Positions 51,597-62,324 of a DNA stretch of 64,000 nt are shown in pieces. The notes beneath the pieces were generated by a model. It did not search any database. It was not told the DNA's origin and was given only the letters and a program-made list of their open reading frames with translations. Each line of letters opens with the position of its first letter. The stretch's first letter is position 1. This DNA is from Ichthyophis bannanicus (lineage: Eukaryota; Chordata; Amphibia; Gymnophiona; Ichthyophiidae), in the NCBI GenBank assembly GCA_033557465.1, contig CM066033.1:709313637-709377636 (forward strand), written 5' to 3'. Both the position numbers and the translations under genes were made by a program.

Positions 51597-52325
51597 GTCT
51601 TGTTGTTGTTGTTAAGTGCCGTCGAGTCGGAGTCGACTCATGGCGACCCTCTGGATAGCTATCCTAAATTGTGTTCGGTCTTCAGTCAGGCGGCTCATTG
51701 TTGACAGACTGGTACCCGTAGCTGCTGTTATTGTATCGATCCATCTCATTGCTGGCCTTCCTCTTTTGCTTTGACCTTCTATCTTGCCAAGCATAATGTC
51801 TTTCTCTAATGATCTCTCTCTTCGCATGATGTGTCCAAAGTATGAAAGTCGAAGTCTTGTCATCTGAGCTTCTAAAGAAAGCTTAGGTTTGATCTCCTCT
51901 AGTACCGACTGGTTTGTTCTTCGGGCAGTCCATGGTATACACAGTATTCGCCGCCAGCACCATAATTCAAAGGCATCAATTTTCTTCCTATCTGTCTTTT
52001 TCACTGTCCAGCTTTCACATCCATATGATGTTATTGAAAATACCATGGCTTGAACAAGTCGAATCTTTGTATGGAGAGACACATCTCTGCTCTTGAGAAT
52101 CTTATCTAGGTCTTTCATAGCCATTCTGCCAAAAGCAATGCATCGTCTGATTTCTTGACTGCTTGTTGCTTCTTTATTGATGGTTGATCCAAGTAAGTTA
52201 AAGTTGTTCACAATTTCAATTTCTTCTCCTTCAACGATGAACCTGTTGATTATGCCAGTTGTCATGATCTTTGTCTTCTTTACATTAAGGTGCAGGCCCA
52301 TCAGAGTCTTGATCTGGCTCAAAAC
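51597..52325 (-). mobile_element. RTE-like LINE 3' end with intact 236-codon frame
   Basis: The minus-strand frame 52322-51612 has no stop: KTLMGLHLNVKKTKIMTTG, IVNNFNLLGSTINKEATSSQ, EIRRCIAFGRMAMKDLDKIL, TSYGCESWTVKKTDRKKIDA, FELWCWRRILCIPWTARRTN and GRPAMRWIDTITAATGTSLS. This is the C-terminal part of an RTE-clade RT (RTE/BovB-like 'YGCESWT...FE.WCWRR.L.I.WT...TN'). It ends with MSRLRLDGT, then GACTCGACGGCACTTAACAA and a (CAA)n tail, as in RTE elements. 5'-truncated at about 52325. The clean frame suggests a fairly recent insertion. The 3' tail matches the SINE copies at 25352 and 35709. Confidence 0.85.
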
Positions 52326-52339
52326 ACAGCTCTCAATCA

Positions 52340-52592
52340 GTCAAGAACACTGATGGGGAGTATGGCCGTAGCTCCACAGGTCCAAGATGTCCCTTTGGAT
52401 GGCTGCCCAGGAGCTATCACAAATCTAAGACGAACTGCACCAGTCCTGCATCCTCTATGTGCTGGAGACAGAGAAACACTGAAGTACACCACTAGCTGCA
52501 CTAGTTCAACTAGTATTGATGATATCTCCACCTCTGCTGGAAGGGGTACACAACCCATTTGTTTGGACTGGTCTAGCAGGATGATCTGGAAG
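52340..52592 (-). mobile_element. Solo 5' end of a B-family DIRS element
   Basis: 52494-52592 (CTAGCTGCACTAGTTCAACT ... TGGACTGGTCTAGCAGG, ATGATCTGGAA) is the reverse complement of B's inner left TIR (13237-13262 and 12960-13030) and ends exactly as B's ICR predicts for a right tip. It lacks the hAT MITE, giving the empty site. The remaining DIRS body is absent. Confidence 0.6.
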
Positions 52593-53084
52593 ACATGTTA
52601 CCTCCTCCATCCTCAATCTACTTCCTTCCATCACAGGATTAGGAAGGTTTTTTTGTTTATTAATTTTATACAGGACTTAATTGCTCCAGAGTTAGAGTAG
52701 CAAGGGTGTTGTGCTCCAGTCCCTCCCTTCCAGGCAGCTTGCAAAGAAGAGGTGGGAAGGAGTGAACTTGTAGAAATAGAGTAATAGCCATCTTGCTCCC
52801 CAATCCAGCCCCTCCTGCTGATCCTGCCCCTGGCCTGTCCATTACACCAGCTCCACATTTCCACTTTTTTTGTCTGTAAACTAAACCCTGGTTTTATTCT
52901 TTATAAAATTCAGACAATTCTTGCTTTAATATATCCTTTTACAACCAATAATCATGGTTAATTCACAGCCAAATACAAAGAGCTGTTTCCTGAAGTAGAT
53001 AAATAAAGGTTTAATATTCTTTAATCTCTTAAAACGTGTACCAAATTAGCTGCAGCAGCCTTAAATCACTTGTCCTGTAGTAAA
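52593..53084. other. Non-coding stretch, nothing recognised
   Basis: AT-rich flank left of element H. No ORF or repeat identified. Confidence 0.5.
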
Positions 53085-53344
53085 GCGTAGTTACTCACCT
53101 GTAACAGGTGATCTCCGGGAAGAGCAGGAATTTAGTCCTCACATATGGGTATTGTCGCTACCGATGGAGCCTTCGCGGGAACGCTCCCCAGCGTTCAATA
53201 GGAACGCTTTTGGGAGCATCCCTCAGCACATGTGCACTGCCTTCCCGCCTTTCAACTGTCCCTCTTCAGTTAAGTTTGTAGCTGAGTGAAAGGATAGAGG
53301 GAGAGAGGAAAGAGGAAAGAGGAAAGAGAGAGAGAGAACTCCTA

Positions 53345-53460
53345 GGGGAGGTGGGTGGATTGTGAGGATTAAATTCCTGCTGTTCCCGGAGATCACCTGT
53401 TACAGGTGAGTAACTACGCTATCTCCAGGAACAAGCAGGAATGCAATCCTCACATATGGG
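53345..53460. repeat. H internal complementary region
   Basis: Left-tip complement ending ACAG|GTGAGTAACTACGC, then TATCTCCAG|GAACAAGCAG (53406-53428). Confidence 0.88.
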
Positions 53461-53578
53461 GACTCCCTAGTTGAAGATGCCAGGGAGATAGCCCCAGGAA
53501 GGTGCCACTGTCGAAGGTGAGAATCCTTCCTCCCATGGATCTCTGGTATCCCACAAGGGTTGGTGGGTAGGAGTTGGT

Positions 53579-54600
53579 TTAGATTTTAAAGAGATTTTGA
53601 AGAACAGCTTGGCCAAAGAAGGCATCCCGACGGGAGGATTTATCTAGGCAGTAGTGGGCTGTGAAGGTGTGTAATGAAGCCCAGGTGGCTGCTCGACAAA
53701 TGTCATCGATAGACACAGAGTGGAGATTAGCCATAGAAGCTGCCATGGCTGTCACATTGTGAGCTGTGACATGGTCCTGAAGAGGAAGACCCTTACTCTC
53801 ATAAGTAAAGGATATGCATTGGGCAATCCATTTAGATAAAGTTCTTTTGGAGACTGGAAGTCCCAAATGACTAGGGTCAAAAGCTACAAAACGTTGCAAA
53901 GACTTTCTATGTTGCTGTGTACTTTGAATGTAAAAGGCTAAGGCCCTCTTACAATCCAAAGTATGAAGGTTTCTTTCTGCATTAGAGGCGTGAGGACTCG
54001 GAAAAAATACAAGAAGGTAAAGATTGGTTTAAATGAAAAGGCGAAACCACTTTGGCATAAAGTGTGGGTGAGTTCGAAGAACAACCTTATCATGATGAAA
54101 TCTAGTATAAGGAGGATCAGCCACTAAAGCTTGCAATTCACTAATGCGACGGGCAGAGGTGATTGCAATGAGGAAGATGACCTTCCAAGTCAAAAACCTA
54201 AGGGCTGTAGTGGCTAAAGGTTCAAAAGGCGGCTTCATGAGCTGCCCGAGAACTAGATTTAGATCCCATGCTACCGGTGGAGGCTTGATGGGAGGTTTAG
54301 TTAATAAAAGGCCTCTCATAAATCTTGATAAGAGTGGATGAGAGGAAATTGGTTGTCCATTTAGAGGCTTATAAGAAGCTGCAATTGCACTAAGATGGAC
54401 TCTTACCGAATTGGTTTTTAACCCAGAATTCAATAAGTGAAGGAGATACTCTAGTATCGATTCTAGGGTATAACCAGGGGGTTTAATCCCTTCTTGGACC
54501 CCCATATAGTAAAACATTTCCACTTGAAGGCATAAGATCTTCTTGTGGAAAGTTTCCTAGAAGCCTGAAGAATATCTTTTACCTGCTGGGACAGGTTGAA
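53579..54600 (-). pseudogene. H tyrosine recombinase (split, HxxR Arg lost)
   Basis: The core-binding part starts in the frame ending at 54463 (DILQASRKLSTRRSYAFKWK). After a break near 54500 it continues in 54029-54523 with LKTNSVRVHLSAIAASY, PPFEPLATTALRFLTWK and TSARRISELQALVADPPYTR (catalytic Arg kept). A second break near 54020 leads to 53579-53959: DCKRALAFYIQSTQQHRK, SKRTLSKWIAQC, VTAHNVTAMAASMANLHSV, WASLHTF and AHYCLDKSSRRDAFFG. The box is His-Asn-Val-Thr, so the HxxR Arg is replaced by Thr. The nucleophile Tyr is present. Inactive by frameshift and residue loss. Confidence 0.85.
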
Positions 54601-56450
54601 ATCCTGGAGGTCTAAGCCTTCAATAACCAGGCCATGAGGTGCAGGGACTGGGGATTCGGGTGCCATAGCGTCCCGTTCTCCTGGGAAAGGAGATATGGAG
54701 CATGCCCTAAATCCAGAGGTGCCGCTTGAGAGATATGCAGAAGCAGGGAATACCACGTTTGGCGTGGCCATCGTGGTGCTATGAGAATCATGCAACCCGT
54801 CTCTCTGAAGTTTGAAGAGTGTCTTGGGGATGAGGGGAATGGGTGGGAAGGCATAAAGGAAGGCCTGACCCCAGTGAAGGAGGAAGGCATCCCTTGCCTG
54901 ACAGTTGTGCGCCGGAATCCTGGAACAGAACCGGGGAAGATTGGCATTCAGTGGACTTGTAAAGAGGTCTATGTCTGGAGTGCCCCAGAGATGAAATATC
55001 TTTGCCACCTGGTCTAGGTGGAGTGACCACTCGTGAGGTAGCAGTACTCGACTGAGTTTGTCTGCCCAAAGGTTTTGAATGCCTGGAAGATATACCACTA
55101 GAAGGTGAGTATGATGCTCTCTGGCGAGGGCCCATAGTCGTAAAGCTTCATTGCATAACAGAGAGCCTGTCCCGCCCTGCTTGTTCACATAGAACATGGC
55201 TACCTGATTGTCCGTCTGGACTAGGACTGTCTTGTAGCTGAGCTAGGCGTGGAACACTCGAAGAGCAAAATAAATTGCTCTTAATTCCAGGAGGTTTATG
55301 TGTAAACCAACCTCCTGTGGAGTCCAGGTGCCCTGGGTAGAGAGATGATTCAGGTGTGCTCCCCAACCCACCTGTGATGCATCTGTTAGGGTGTCCTGAA
55401 AGAGGGGTTGATGGAAAGGAGACCCTACTGTCAGATTTTCTCATGATTACCACCATTGGAGGAACAAAATTAGTCGTTGAGAGATTGTTATTTTGTCCGA
55501 CAAATGACCCGTGGCTTGGGTCCACTGAGCTGCTCGCATGTGGAGGCGAGCATATGGGACTACATGAACTGTGGATGCCATGTGTCCCAGCAGCTGCAGT
55601 AGCTCCTGAGCAGTGAGGGAGGATTTGCCTGCTGCTTGGGAAGCTAACTGCATTATGCGAAGACACCGGGTTTGCGGAAGGAAAGCCCTTGCCTGTCTGG
55701 TATCCAGACAGGTTCCTATGAATTCTAGGCATTGAGAAGGAACTAGTTGAGATTTCGGGAAGTTTATTACCAATCCCAAGTATTGGAGGATTCGCATTGT
55801 ACGAGACAGTGCAGTGCTGGCCTCTGTCACTGTGGAGGCTCGGATGAGCCAGTCGTCTAAGTAAGGGAAGACAAAAATCCCCAGGGTTCGTAGAAATGCA
55901 GCTACTACTGCCATGCATTTTGTGAATACCCTTGGTGCTGAAGCCAGACCAAAAGGAAGAACCCTGTACTGGAAATGTCTTCCCCTGAAAAGGAAATGTA
56001 AATAATTTCCTGTGATCTGGATGGATAAGAATTTGAGTGTATGTATCCTTTAAGTCTAGAGAGCAAAGCCAGTCCTGGCTTTGAAGGTATGGCAGAAGAG
56101 TTCCCAGAGAAATCATTTTGAATTTCTCTCGAAACAGATATTTGTTCAATTGTCTGAGGTCTAGAATGGGTCTGTGTCCTCCTGTTTTCTTTGGAATAAG
56201 AAAATAGGGGGAGTAGAACCCTGCACCCTGTTGAAGAATGGGTACTTCCTCTATTGCCCCTTGGGAAAGAAGTGTGGAGACCTCGTAATCTAGCAGATTG
56301 TCTGCAGAGGTTTCTGAATTGAACTGCTTTAGAATTGTAGGAGGGGGTAAGCTGTGAAAATGAAGTTTGTACCCCTCCCCTACAATGGACAAAGTCCACT
56401 CTTCTGCTGTTATCTGATGCCATCTGTTGACAAAGTGGCATAACCTGCCG
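54470..56450 (-). pseudogene. H RT-RNase H (frameshifted)
   Basis: RT fingers GFYSPYFLIPKKTGGHRP, ILDLRQLNKYLFREKFKM and motif A LDLKDTYTQILIHPDHRK lie in the long frame shared with Gag. A shift near 56000 moves the palm into 55447-55914 (IFVFPYLDDWLIRASTVTE; LLGHMASTVHVVPYARLHM). RNase H residues are scattered. The tether in 54463-55197 reads MFYVNKQGGTGSLLCNEALR, LVVYLPGIQNLWADKLSRVL and DIDLFTSPLNANLPRFCSR. In the last RNase H motif the tether has IQNLWAD where F has QDNGLAD. Confidence 0.83.
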
Positions 56451-58325
56451 GGAATGTTGGGGGGTTGAGGACCCCTCAGAGGCAGGAAGGCAAAGCTCTC
56501 TAGGAAGGAGTCAAAGCCCTTGAGGGGGCTGAACCTGGAGAGCTGGTTGGGCTCTCGGGCCTTTTGGTTTCTTTTGTTGTCTAGTTTATCCCTTTTGGGC
56601 AACCTGACCTGGAGCTTGAGTCTGATGGGTATAGGAAGGATAAAACTTCCTCTTTTTGCTAAAAGAGGGTTTTTTTTATAAGGCTTCTTTTTGGCTGGAG
56701 TGGCTGTAGACTGACATACTAAGGTAGAATTGTCAGCATCTAACTCGTTAGCCTTCTCCTGCCAGTTCTCGCCGAAGAGATTCTCTCCCGTGCAAGGAAT
56801 GTTGCCTAACTTGTCCTGTACCCAAGTCTCCAAGTCTGATGCCTGTAGCCAGGCAATCCGTCGTGCACAAATGGCAATAGCAGACGTTCTGCTGATGCAT
56901 TCAAAGCAGTCAAAGGCTGCACGATTGACAAACTTGGAGACATCCTGAGCATGCTTAACCAGAGTAAGAAAGTCTTGTCTCTTATCATCTGGGAGAAATG
57001 GGCTCATAAGTTCCAAGTCTCCTGTGATTTCTTTGAGGAACATTCCCATATATAGGATATATGAGCTGATCCTAGCTGAAAGCATGGAAGCTTGAAAAGT
57101 TCTGCGTCCAAAAGCATCCAGAGTCCTGCATTCACGACCTGGAGGATTGGATGCATGTCTTTTTGCACTTTTCATTCTATGCATGGTTGACTCCACTACC
57201 ATTGAGTGGTGTGGCAACTGAGTTTTCTGAAATCCAGGACATGGTGGGACTCGATACATAGTATCAAGTCTCCTAGAGTGAGAAGAAGTAGTCAGAGGTG
57301 TCTCCCACATTCTGATCATCAAGCTATGCAGAATTTCATGGATAGGCAGAGTAGCTGCCTCCTTAGGAGCTTTAGTATATTGGAGGATTTCCAATTCCTT
57401 TGCTCTGGGTTCCTCTTCAGGAGCTACTGTGATTGAAAGACCTTTAGCCATATCACGGATGAAATCCTGAAATGACATGTCCTCTGGAGGTGACATTCTG
57501 CGTTGGGGAGAAACCCTCTAGTGCCAGCAGAATTGTCAGAATCTTCGGAATCGAAGTATTCCTGACCCCGATGCTCCTGCAAAGCACGATCCCGGTACCG
57601 ATCGAAGTCGGTACTGAGGTGACCCGGTACTACTTTATCCACTTCAGCCGGAGGTGGAATGGAAAGAGTTACCATCGGGGCCGGTACCATTGGAACTGGC
57701 ATCGTCGGTGTCGGTACCAGTGTCTGTACCGGTGTCGGTACCGGCATCGGTGTTAATGTCGGCACCGGTGCCCTTGGGACCACCGGTACCACAGCTGAGA
57801 GAAGAGCTGCAATACTGCGTTCAAAAGCAAGAAACCTCTGGTCTATCGACGCTGCCAATGCCTGGGTGTCGGTACTGGTAAGAACGGCCAGAACCCCTGA
57901 GCATGGCACAGATAGTTCTTGCGAGGTTGAGGCCTCGAGAACATCCTGAAGCCCCATCGATGCTTTGGAAGCCGAATCCTCCCGCCGGGGCTGTTTTGCT
58001 GTGTGGTTCCCTCAAGGGCAATGCCAATGGCCTCTCGATGCTTAGCAGGAGAGCTACCCTTTGAGGACCGGCTTTTGTGTTTAGTTACCTGAGATCCATG
58101 GGAGGAAGAAGAGGCCCTTGTCGATGTTGATGCAATGGATCTGGCATCTGAAGAAAAGAGGGTACCGAGTTTTGCGGCCCGGTTCTGTCTTCCTCTTTTG
58201 GTCATCCCCATGCAGGAGAGACATTCAGTTGGAGAATGATCAGGTCCTAAACATTTTAGACACCAATCATGGGTGTCAGTGATGGAAATGGTACCGCCAC
58301 ACTTAGTACATTTTTTTAAAACCAC
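56450..58325 (-). pseudogene. H Gag-like protein (frames split near 57450)
   Basis: The N-terminal frame 57843-58379 includes KKCTKCGGTISITDTHDWCL, then KCLGPDHSPTECLSC, an intact zinc-ribbon-like CTKC...CLKC...CLSC module, and a Ser-rich stretch (STSTRASSSSHGSQVTKHKS). The next frame (57424-57957) has a Pro/Val/Thr-rich run of about 60 residues (PVPTPVQTLVPTPTMPVP). From 57496 the conserved C-terminal part is open: PPEDMSFQDFIRDMAKGLSI, LEILQYTKAPKEAATLP, PGRECRTLDAFGRRTFQASM, MYLKEI-like MGMFLKEITG, FVNRAAFDCFECISRTSAIA, WVQDKLGNIPCTGENLFGEN and a Lys/Pro-rich tail that reads straight into RT. Confidence 0.78.
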
Positions 58326-58574
58326 TAGCTGGCTTTTCCATGATTTTGGAAAAATGGGGCCTATTGCCCAAAATGGCACCTAGCACCACAACAAGAAAGT
58401 TTCTGAAAATTAACAGTCTAAGTCTAAGGGGTTTTTTTTTTTTTTTTAAAGGAAAAGAAAAGAACCGGCAGTACCGGTAGGCGTCGTGCGGTAGGCAAAC
58501 GCGACCAGAAGAAAGAATTTTAAAGACGGAATTTTCTGCAGTGACAGGGAATAGATCCTGTTGGCTCCGCGGAA

Positions 58575-58745
58575 AACGAAGAACTGAAGAGGGATAGCTG
58601 GAAAGGCGGGAAGGCAGCGCGCATGTGCTGAGGGATGCTCCCAAAAGCGTTCCTATGGGACGCTGGGGAGCGTTCCCGCGCAGGCTCCGTCGGTACTGAC
58701 GATATCCATATGTGAGGACTACATTCCTGCTTGTTCCTGGAGATT
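58575..58745. repeat. H 5' TIR
   Basis: Inverted partner of 53085-53290: AAAGGCGGGAAGGCAGCGCG, CATGTGCTGAGGGATGCTCC, AAAGCGTTCC, CGTCGGTACTGACG (dyad with one CpG-type change) and the tip GTTCCTGGAGAT. Confidence 0.85.
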
Positions 58746-59690
58746 AAACTTAACCTGCTTTGTTTATTTTAAAGTGAATTAAGGAGTTTTGCTTAACCTT
58801 AACAATGGACTGTTACAATACTGTGGGCACTTCTACACTTTGACCCCCCTTCCCCCCAACTCTCTGCAGTGAATTGTTTGGAAACGTATGGGCCTGCACT
58901 GCTGGCCAATTGTTAGAACTGAAGTGAAATTTGCTATGAAACTGAACCCCACACCACTTCTTCTAAGGGAGAAATCTAGCCAACAGCAACAGCAGCATGC
59001 TTTTCTCTCCCACATGTACTCATCATGCAATTGGCCAATCATGCGACTCATGCACTACTACAGTCAACCTTAGGCTATAGCATCTGCTCAGATGACCAGG
59101 ATAAAAACAGGGCATAGAACTATAGAATGAAACAAGACTGCTATGACTGTCCAAAATCCACTACTGTATGACCCAGAGTACTAGCAAAATCATTCTACTG
59201 ACTGTGGGTATGAGAGCATGAAGCACATTGATTCTCACCTGCAAAACTGTGTTTGCAAATGTCTGAACATGAGCATACAAGAAAAACAACGACAAATGAA
59301 AGGTACTTACTGAGATCCTGTCATCTTCCCGCCGTCTCCTACCTCTGAAAACATTTCTTCTTTAGTATAAAACAGACCAAAAAAAAACAAACAAAGAAAC
59401 ATAAAACATAAGGCACTGCTTTCTACCTCCAATGGACTTTTCAGCCTTTGACTCATTAGGGCATTAGTTTTCATAGCATTATTATCTTTAATGAAACTGC
59501 AAGTTATGCTTTCCAATTTAGAAATGTTTTATTGAGAATTGTAGGAGTTAAGTTAAACTGTATAAAGCTGTCTCACTTTGTTCATGCATGTCATAAAGAC
59601 CATCTTTTAAGAAAAGCTTTTAGTGAAAATGGCCTGGTGGTTTTGCATGCTGTAGAGGCAATAGTAGTCCCAGTCCTGTCATTCAGACAA
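58746..59690. other. Non-coding stretch, nothing recognised
   Basis: AT-rich, no ORF above noise, no repeat structure seen. Possibly unique intergenic DNA. Confidence 0.5.
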
Positions 59691-60914
59691 TGGCTGGACA
59701 AAGGAGAGTGAAGTGTACAAACAAAAGTTCTTTATTGATAAAAGCACCCTGACAGTCGTGTTTTGGCACGCTGCCTCCTTCAGGAAGAACCTCAAAACTA
59801 ATAAAACCATACATCAATACAATTGCAAATATAAAAATAAGACCATATACATAACAGAAAGAAGAACAATAATAAAGACAGAACACTAAATGAATAAAAG
59901 AACCAAGTACTCGGACTACTGAAAAGATAAATCATATTAAAATGTAAGTAAAAGCATACATAATCATACTATACAATAAAAATAATTAGACAAAATAAAA
60001 CAAGACAATGCTGTATAGGAGGGACATAATATCAAAACAAAATGAGTGGTGTGTACATAAAACCATAAAGAGAATTAACAAAACTATATTAACTAAATAT
60101 AAATCATGAGGATGGGGGGGGGCGGACAGGGGGAATTGGGGGGATGGACGAGAAAAAGATGTAAAGGGGGAGAGAGGAGAAGATGGGAAGGGAAAGGGAG
60201 AGATGGAGGGGGAGCAAGAAAGGGAAATTTTCAGTAGTAAAAAGCCAATCATTGTGACCAGGAAAGGACTTATCTACAATCCAGTAAGAGACTTCGTATA
60301 AGAAAGGACTGAACCTCAGGCACCTAAAAGCAACAATGTAACTATACACGTGGAAAGGGAAAGAGATAAGGGTAAGACAATTGTTAATCAAACCTGAAAG
60401 AAGTGTGTGTTGGGGGGGCATAAAATAAAATTTTGTATGAAAAGCTTACTGCAAAGGTGTCAAAAATAATTATCGCTGATTAAAGACAGCTTTACAAAAT
60501 GATAAACCAGATTGGGATGACACGAGGTTAGAGCAAAGGAAACAACTAAAGAAAGCCTTGGCTTTTTTAAATGAAGGGAACCGTATATAAGAGAAGCGAC
60601 AATGTGGTTGAGAGTATCTTATTCAAAATATGCGATCAGCACTGTGGTTCATTAAAAGTAAAAATCAAACTCCCTTAATTCGTTTAAAAACAGTGCAAAA
60701 GGGCCATCAGATGATGAATAAAACAGGGGGGCCAAAAGCATAAAAAGTAAAAACCAAACTAAAATATGTAGGAAAGGTACCAACCTGGGTGCTCCTTATT
60801 AATAAAAGAGAAAACTTGTAAATAAATGTAAAAGGACAAGTGCAGATAAAAAACAGACTGTGTTAAAGCAGGCAGACGAAAAGATAGACAGTGCAAGTAC
60901 TGATGTGCAAAAAA
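59691..60914 (-). other. AT-rich repeat-like region with a Penelope/hammerhead-like motif
   Basis: Reverse strand near 59740-59790 reads CCTGAAGGAGGCAGCGTGCC, then AAAACACGACTGTCAGGGTG. It resembles the CUGAUGA-stem II-GAAAC-stem III layout of Penelope-linked hammerheads, but with core changes (CTGAAGG, AAAA) and a poor stem I. A purine-rich run spans about 60110-60230. No coding sequence. It could be an old Penelope-like terminal unit; weak. Confidence 0.3.
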
Positions 60915-61230
60915 GCGTAGTTACTAACCTGTAACAAGTGATCTTCGGGAACAGCAGGAATCAGTTTTCACATATGGGTGAATGTCACTGACTGAGCCCA
61001 CACAGGAACTCTCCCAGCGTCCAATAGGAAAGCTTTTGAGAGCACTCCACTGCGACTGCATGCCTGCCTTCCCAACTCCTTTCCTCAGTTGCGTTTGTAG
61101 CTAAGAAGAATAAAATAAAAGAATACTACAACTCCTAGAGGAGGGCGGGTTGTGAAGACGGATTCCTGCTGTTCCTGGAGATCACATGTTACAGGTAAAT
61201 AACTATGCTATCTCCAGGAACAAGCAGGAA
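60915..61230 (-). mobile_element. DIRS fragment I1 (3' TIR plus ICR)
   Basis: GCGTAGTTACTAACCTGTAAC, the TIR body with CCAATAGGAAAGC, and an ICR at about 61155-61230 (ACAG|GTAAATAACTATGC, TATCTCCAG|GAACAAG). It is cut 16 nt into the complement of the right tip, where I2 begins. Confidence 0.8.
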
Positions 61231-61475
61231 AGCACAGTTACTTACCTGTAACAGGTGATCTCTGGGAACAGCAGGAATTAGTCCTCACTTATGGGTACGT
61301 CGGTACCGATGGAGCCTGCGCGGGAAAGCTCCCCAGCTTCCCAGAAGGAAGCTTTTGGGGCCTCCCACTGCACATGCGCGCTTCCTTCCCGCCTTCCTGA
61401 CCAGCTCTCCTCAGTTCGAGTTTATAACTGAGACAATAGAGAGAGGAAAGGAAGATAGATAGAAGATACAACCTC
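61231..61475 (-). mobile_element. DIRS fragment I2 (3' TIR only)
   Basis: AGCACAGTTACTTACCTG, the dyad GTCGGTACCGAT at about 61297-61308, CACATGCGCGC, TTCCCGCC and CCTCAGTTCGAG. It ends near 61475 against a CR1-like LINE. G-type tip sequence. No ICR. Confidence 0.78.
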
Positions 61476-61805
61476 CAAAGACTAGGGGACATGCAATGAA
61501 GCTACAGGGTAAACTATTTAAGACTAATAAAAGAAAATATTTTTTCACTCAACGTGTAATCAAACTCTGGAATTTGTTACCGGAGGATGTAGTAAAGGCT
61601 GTTAGTGTAGCTGGGTTTAAAAAAGGTTTGGACAAGTTCCTGGAGGAAAGGTCCATAAACCATTATTAAAAAGGGACCCAGGATATCAATGCTTAACCCA
61701 ATACAAGCATTGTGGAACCTGTGTCTTTTGGGGATACTGCTAGGTACGTATGACCTAGATTGGCCACTGTTGGAAACAGGATACGGGGCTTGATGGACCT
61801 TGGTC
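61476..61805 (+). mobile_element. CR1-like LINE 3' end
   Basis: MKLQGKLFKTNKRKYFFTQR, VIKLWNLLPEDVVKAVSVAG, FKKGLDKFLEERSINHY, then the 3' UTR with CTGGATTGGCCACTGTTGG-like and ATGGACCTTGGTCTGACTCA sequence. Same LINE class as the split copy at 17626-51125 but a different family. 5'-truncated. Confidence 0.8.
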
Positions 61806-62310
61806 TGACTCAGTATGGCATATCTTATGTACCATTTCTATTAAAGCCACATCCTTTTTAAGATATAGCGACCAAAACGGCACACAATATTCAATGTGCG
61901 GTCGCACCATGGAATAGTACAGAGGCATTATAACCACCTTTGTTATCCATTATGATGTCTAAATCTTGTCCTGGGTGGTGGTTCCTAAAGTGGAACCTTG
62001 CATTGTGAAACCAGTTTGGGTTGCTTTATCCTAGGTGCATAACTTTGCACTTGGCCACATTAAATTTCATTTGCCATTTTGATGCCCAGTCTTCCAATTT
62101 ATCGAGGTCCTCTTGCAATTTTTCACAAACCAATTGTGTTTTAACAACTTTGAATAATTTTGTCTCATCTGCAAATTTGATTACCTCACTCATTATTCCC
62201 ATTTCCAGGTCATTTATGAATATGTTAAAAAGCAACGGATCTAGCACAGATCCCTGGGCTACTCCACTATTCACCTTTCTCCATTGTGAAAATTGGCCTT
62301 TTAGCCCTAC
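61806..62310 (-). mobile_element. CR1-like LINE RT fragment
   Basis: Minus strand: VNSGVAQGSVLDPLLFNIFI, NDLEMGIMSEVIKFADETKL, LQEDLDKLEDWASKWQMKFN, VAKCKVMHLG (62274-62026). After an interruption comes MPLYYSMVRPHIEYCVPFWS, LYLKKDVALIEMVHK (61937-61810). The RT active site reads FADET (ADD to ADE), so it is dead. It meets the plus-strand fragment tail to tail at about 61805. Confidence 0.8.
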
Positions 62311-62324
62311 CCTCTCCTTTCTTA

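Larger units (their letters stand above)
53085..58745 (-). mobile_element. DIRS element H, full length, inactive
   Basis: 3' TIR 53085-53290 (GCGTAGTTACTCACCTG), ICR about 53345-53460, YR, RT/RNase H, gag and 5' TIR about 58575-58745 (tip GTTCCTGGAGAT). About 5.66 kb, the same length class as A1 and F and closest to C in sequence. Gag and RT share one 782-codon frame in this copy. The RT is shifted after motif A and the YR is split. It sits in otherwise unannotated DNA. Confidence 0.92.

Noticed and set aside
59740..59790. Hammerhead ribozyme on the minus strand
   Set aside because: Core bases are changed (CTGAAGG, AAAA in place of GAAA) and stem I does not pair, so only a remote resemblance is noted.
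61476..62310. Single CR1 LINE with a 5' inversion (twin priming)
   Set aside because: The inverted segment would have to lie upstream of the plus-strand 3' end, but here it lies downstream, and the two fragments appear to be different families.
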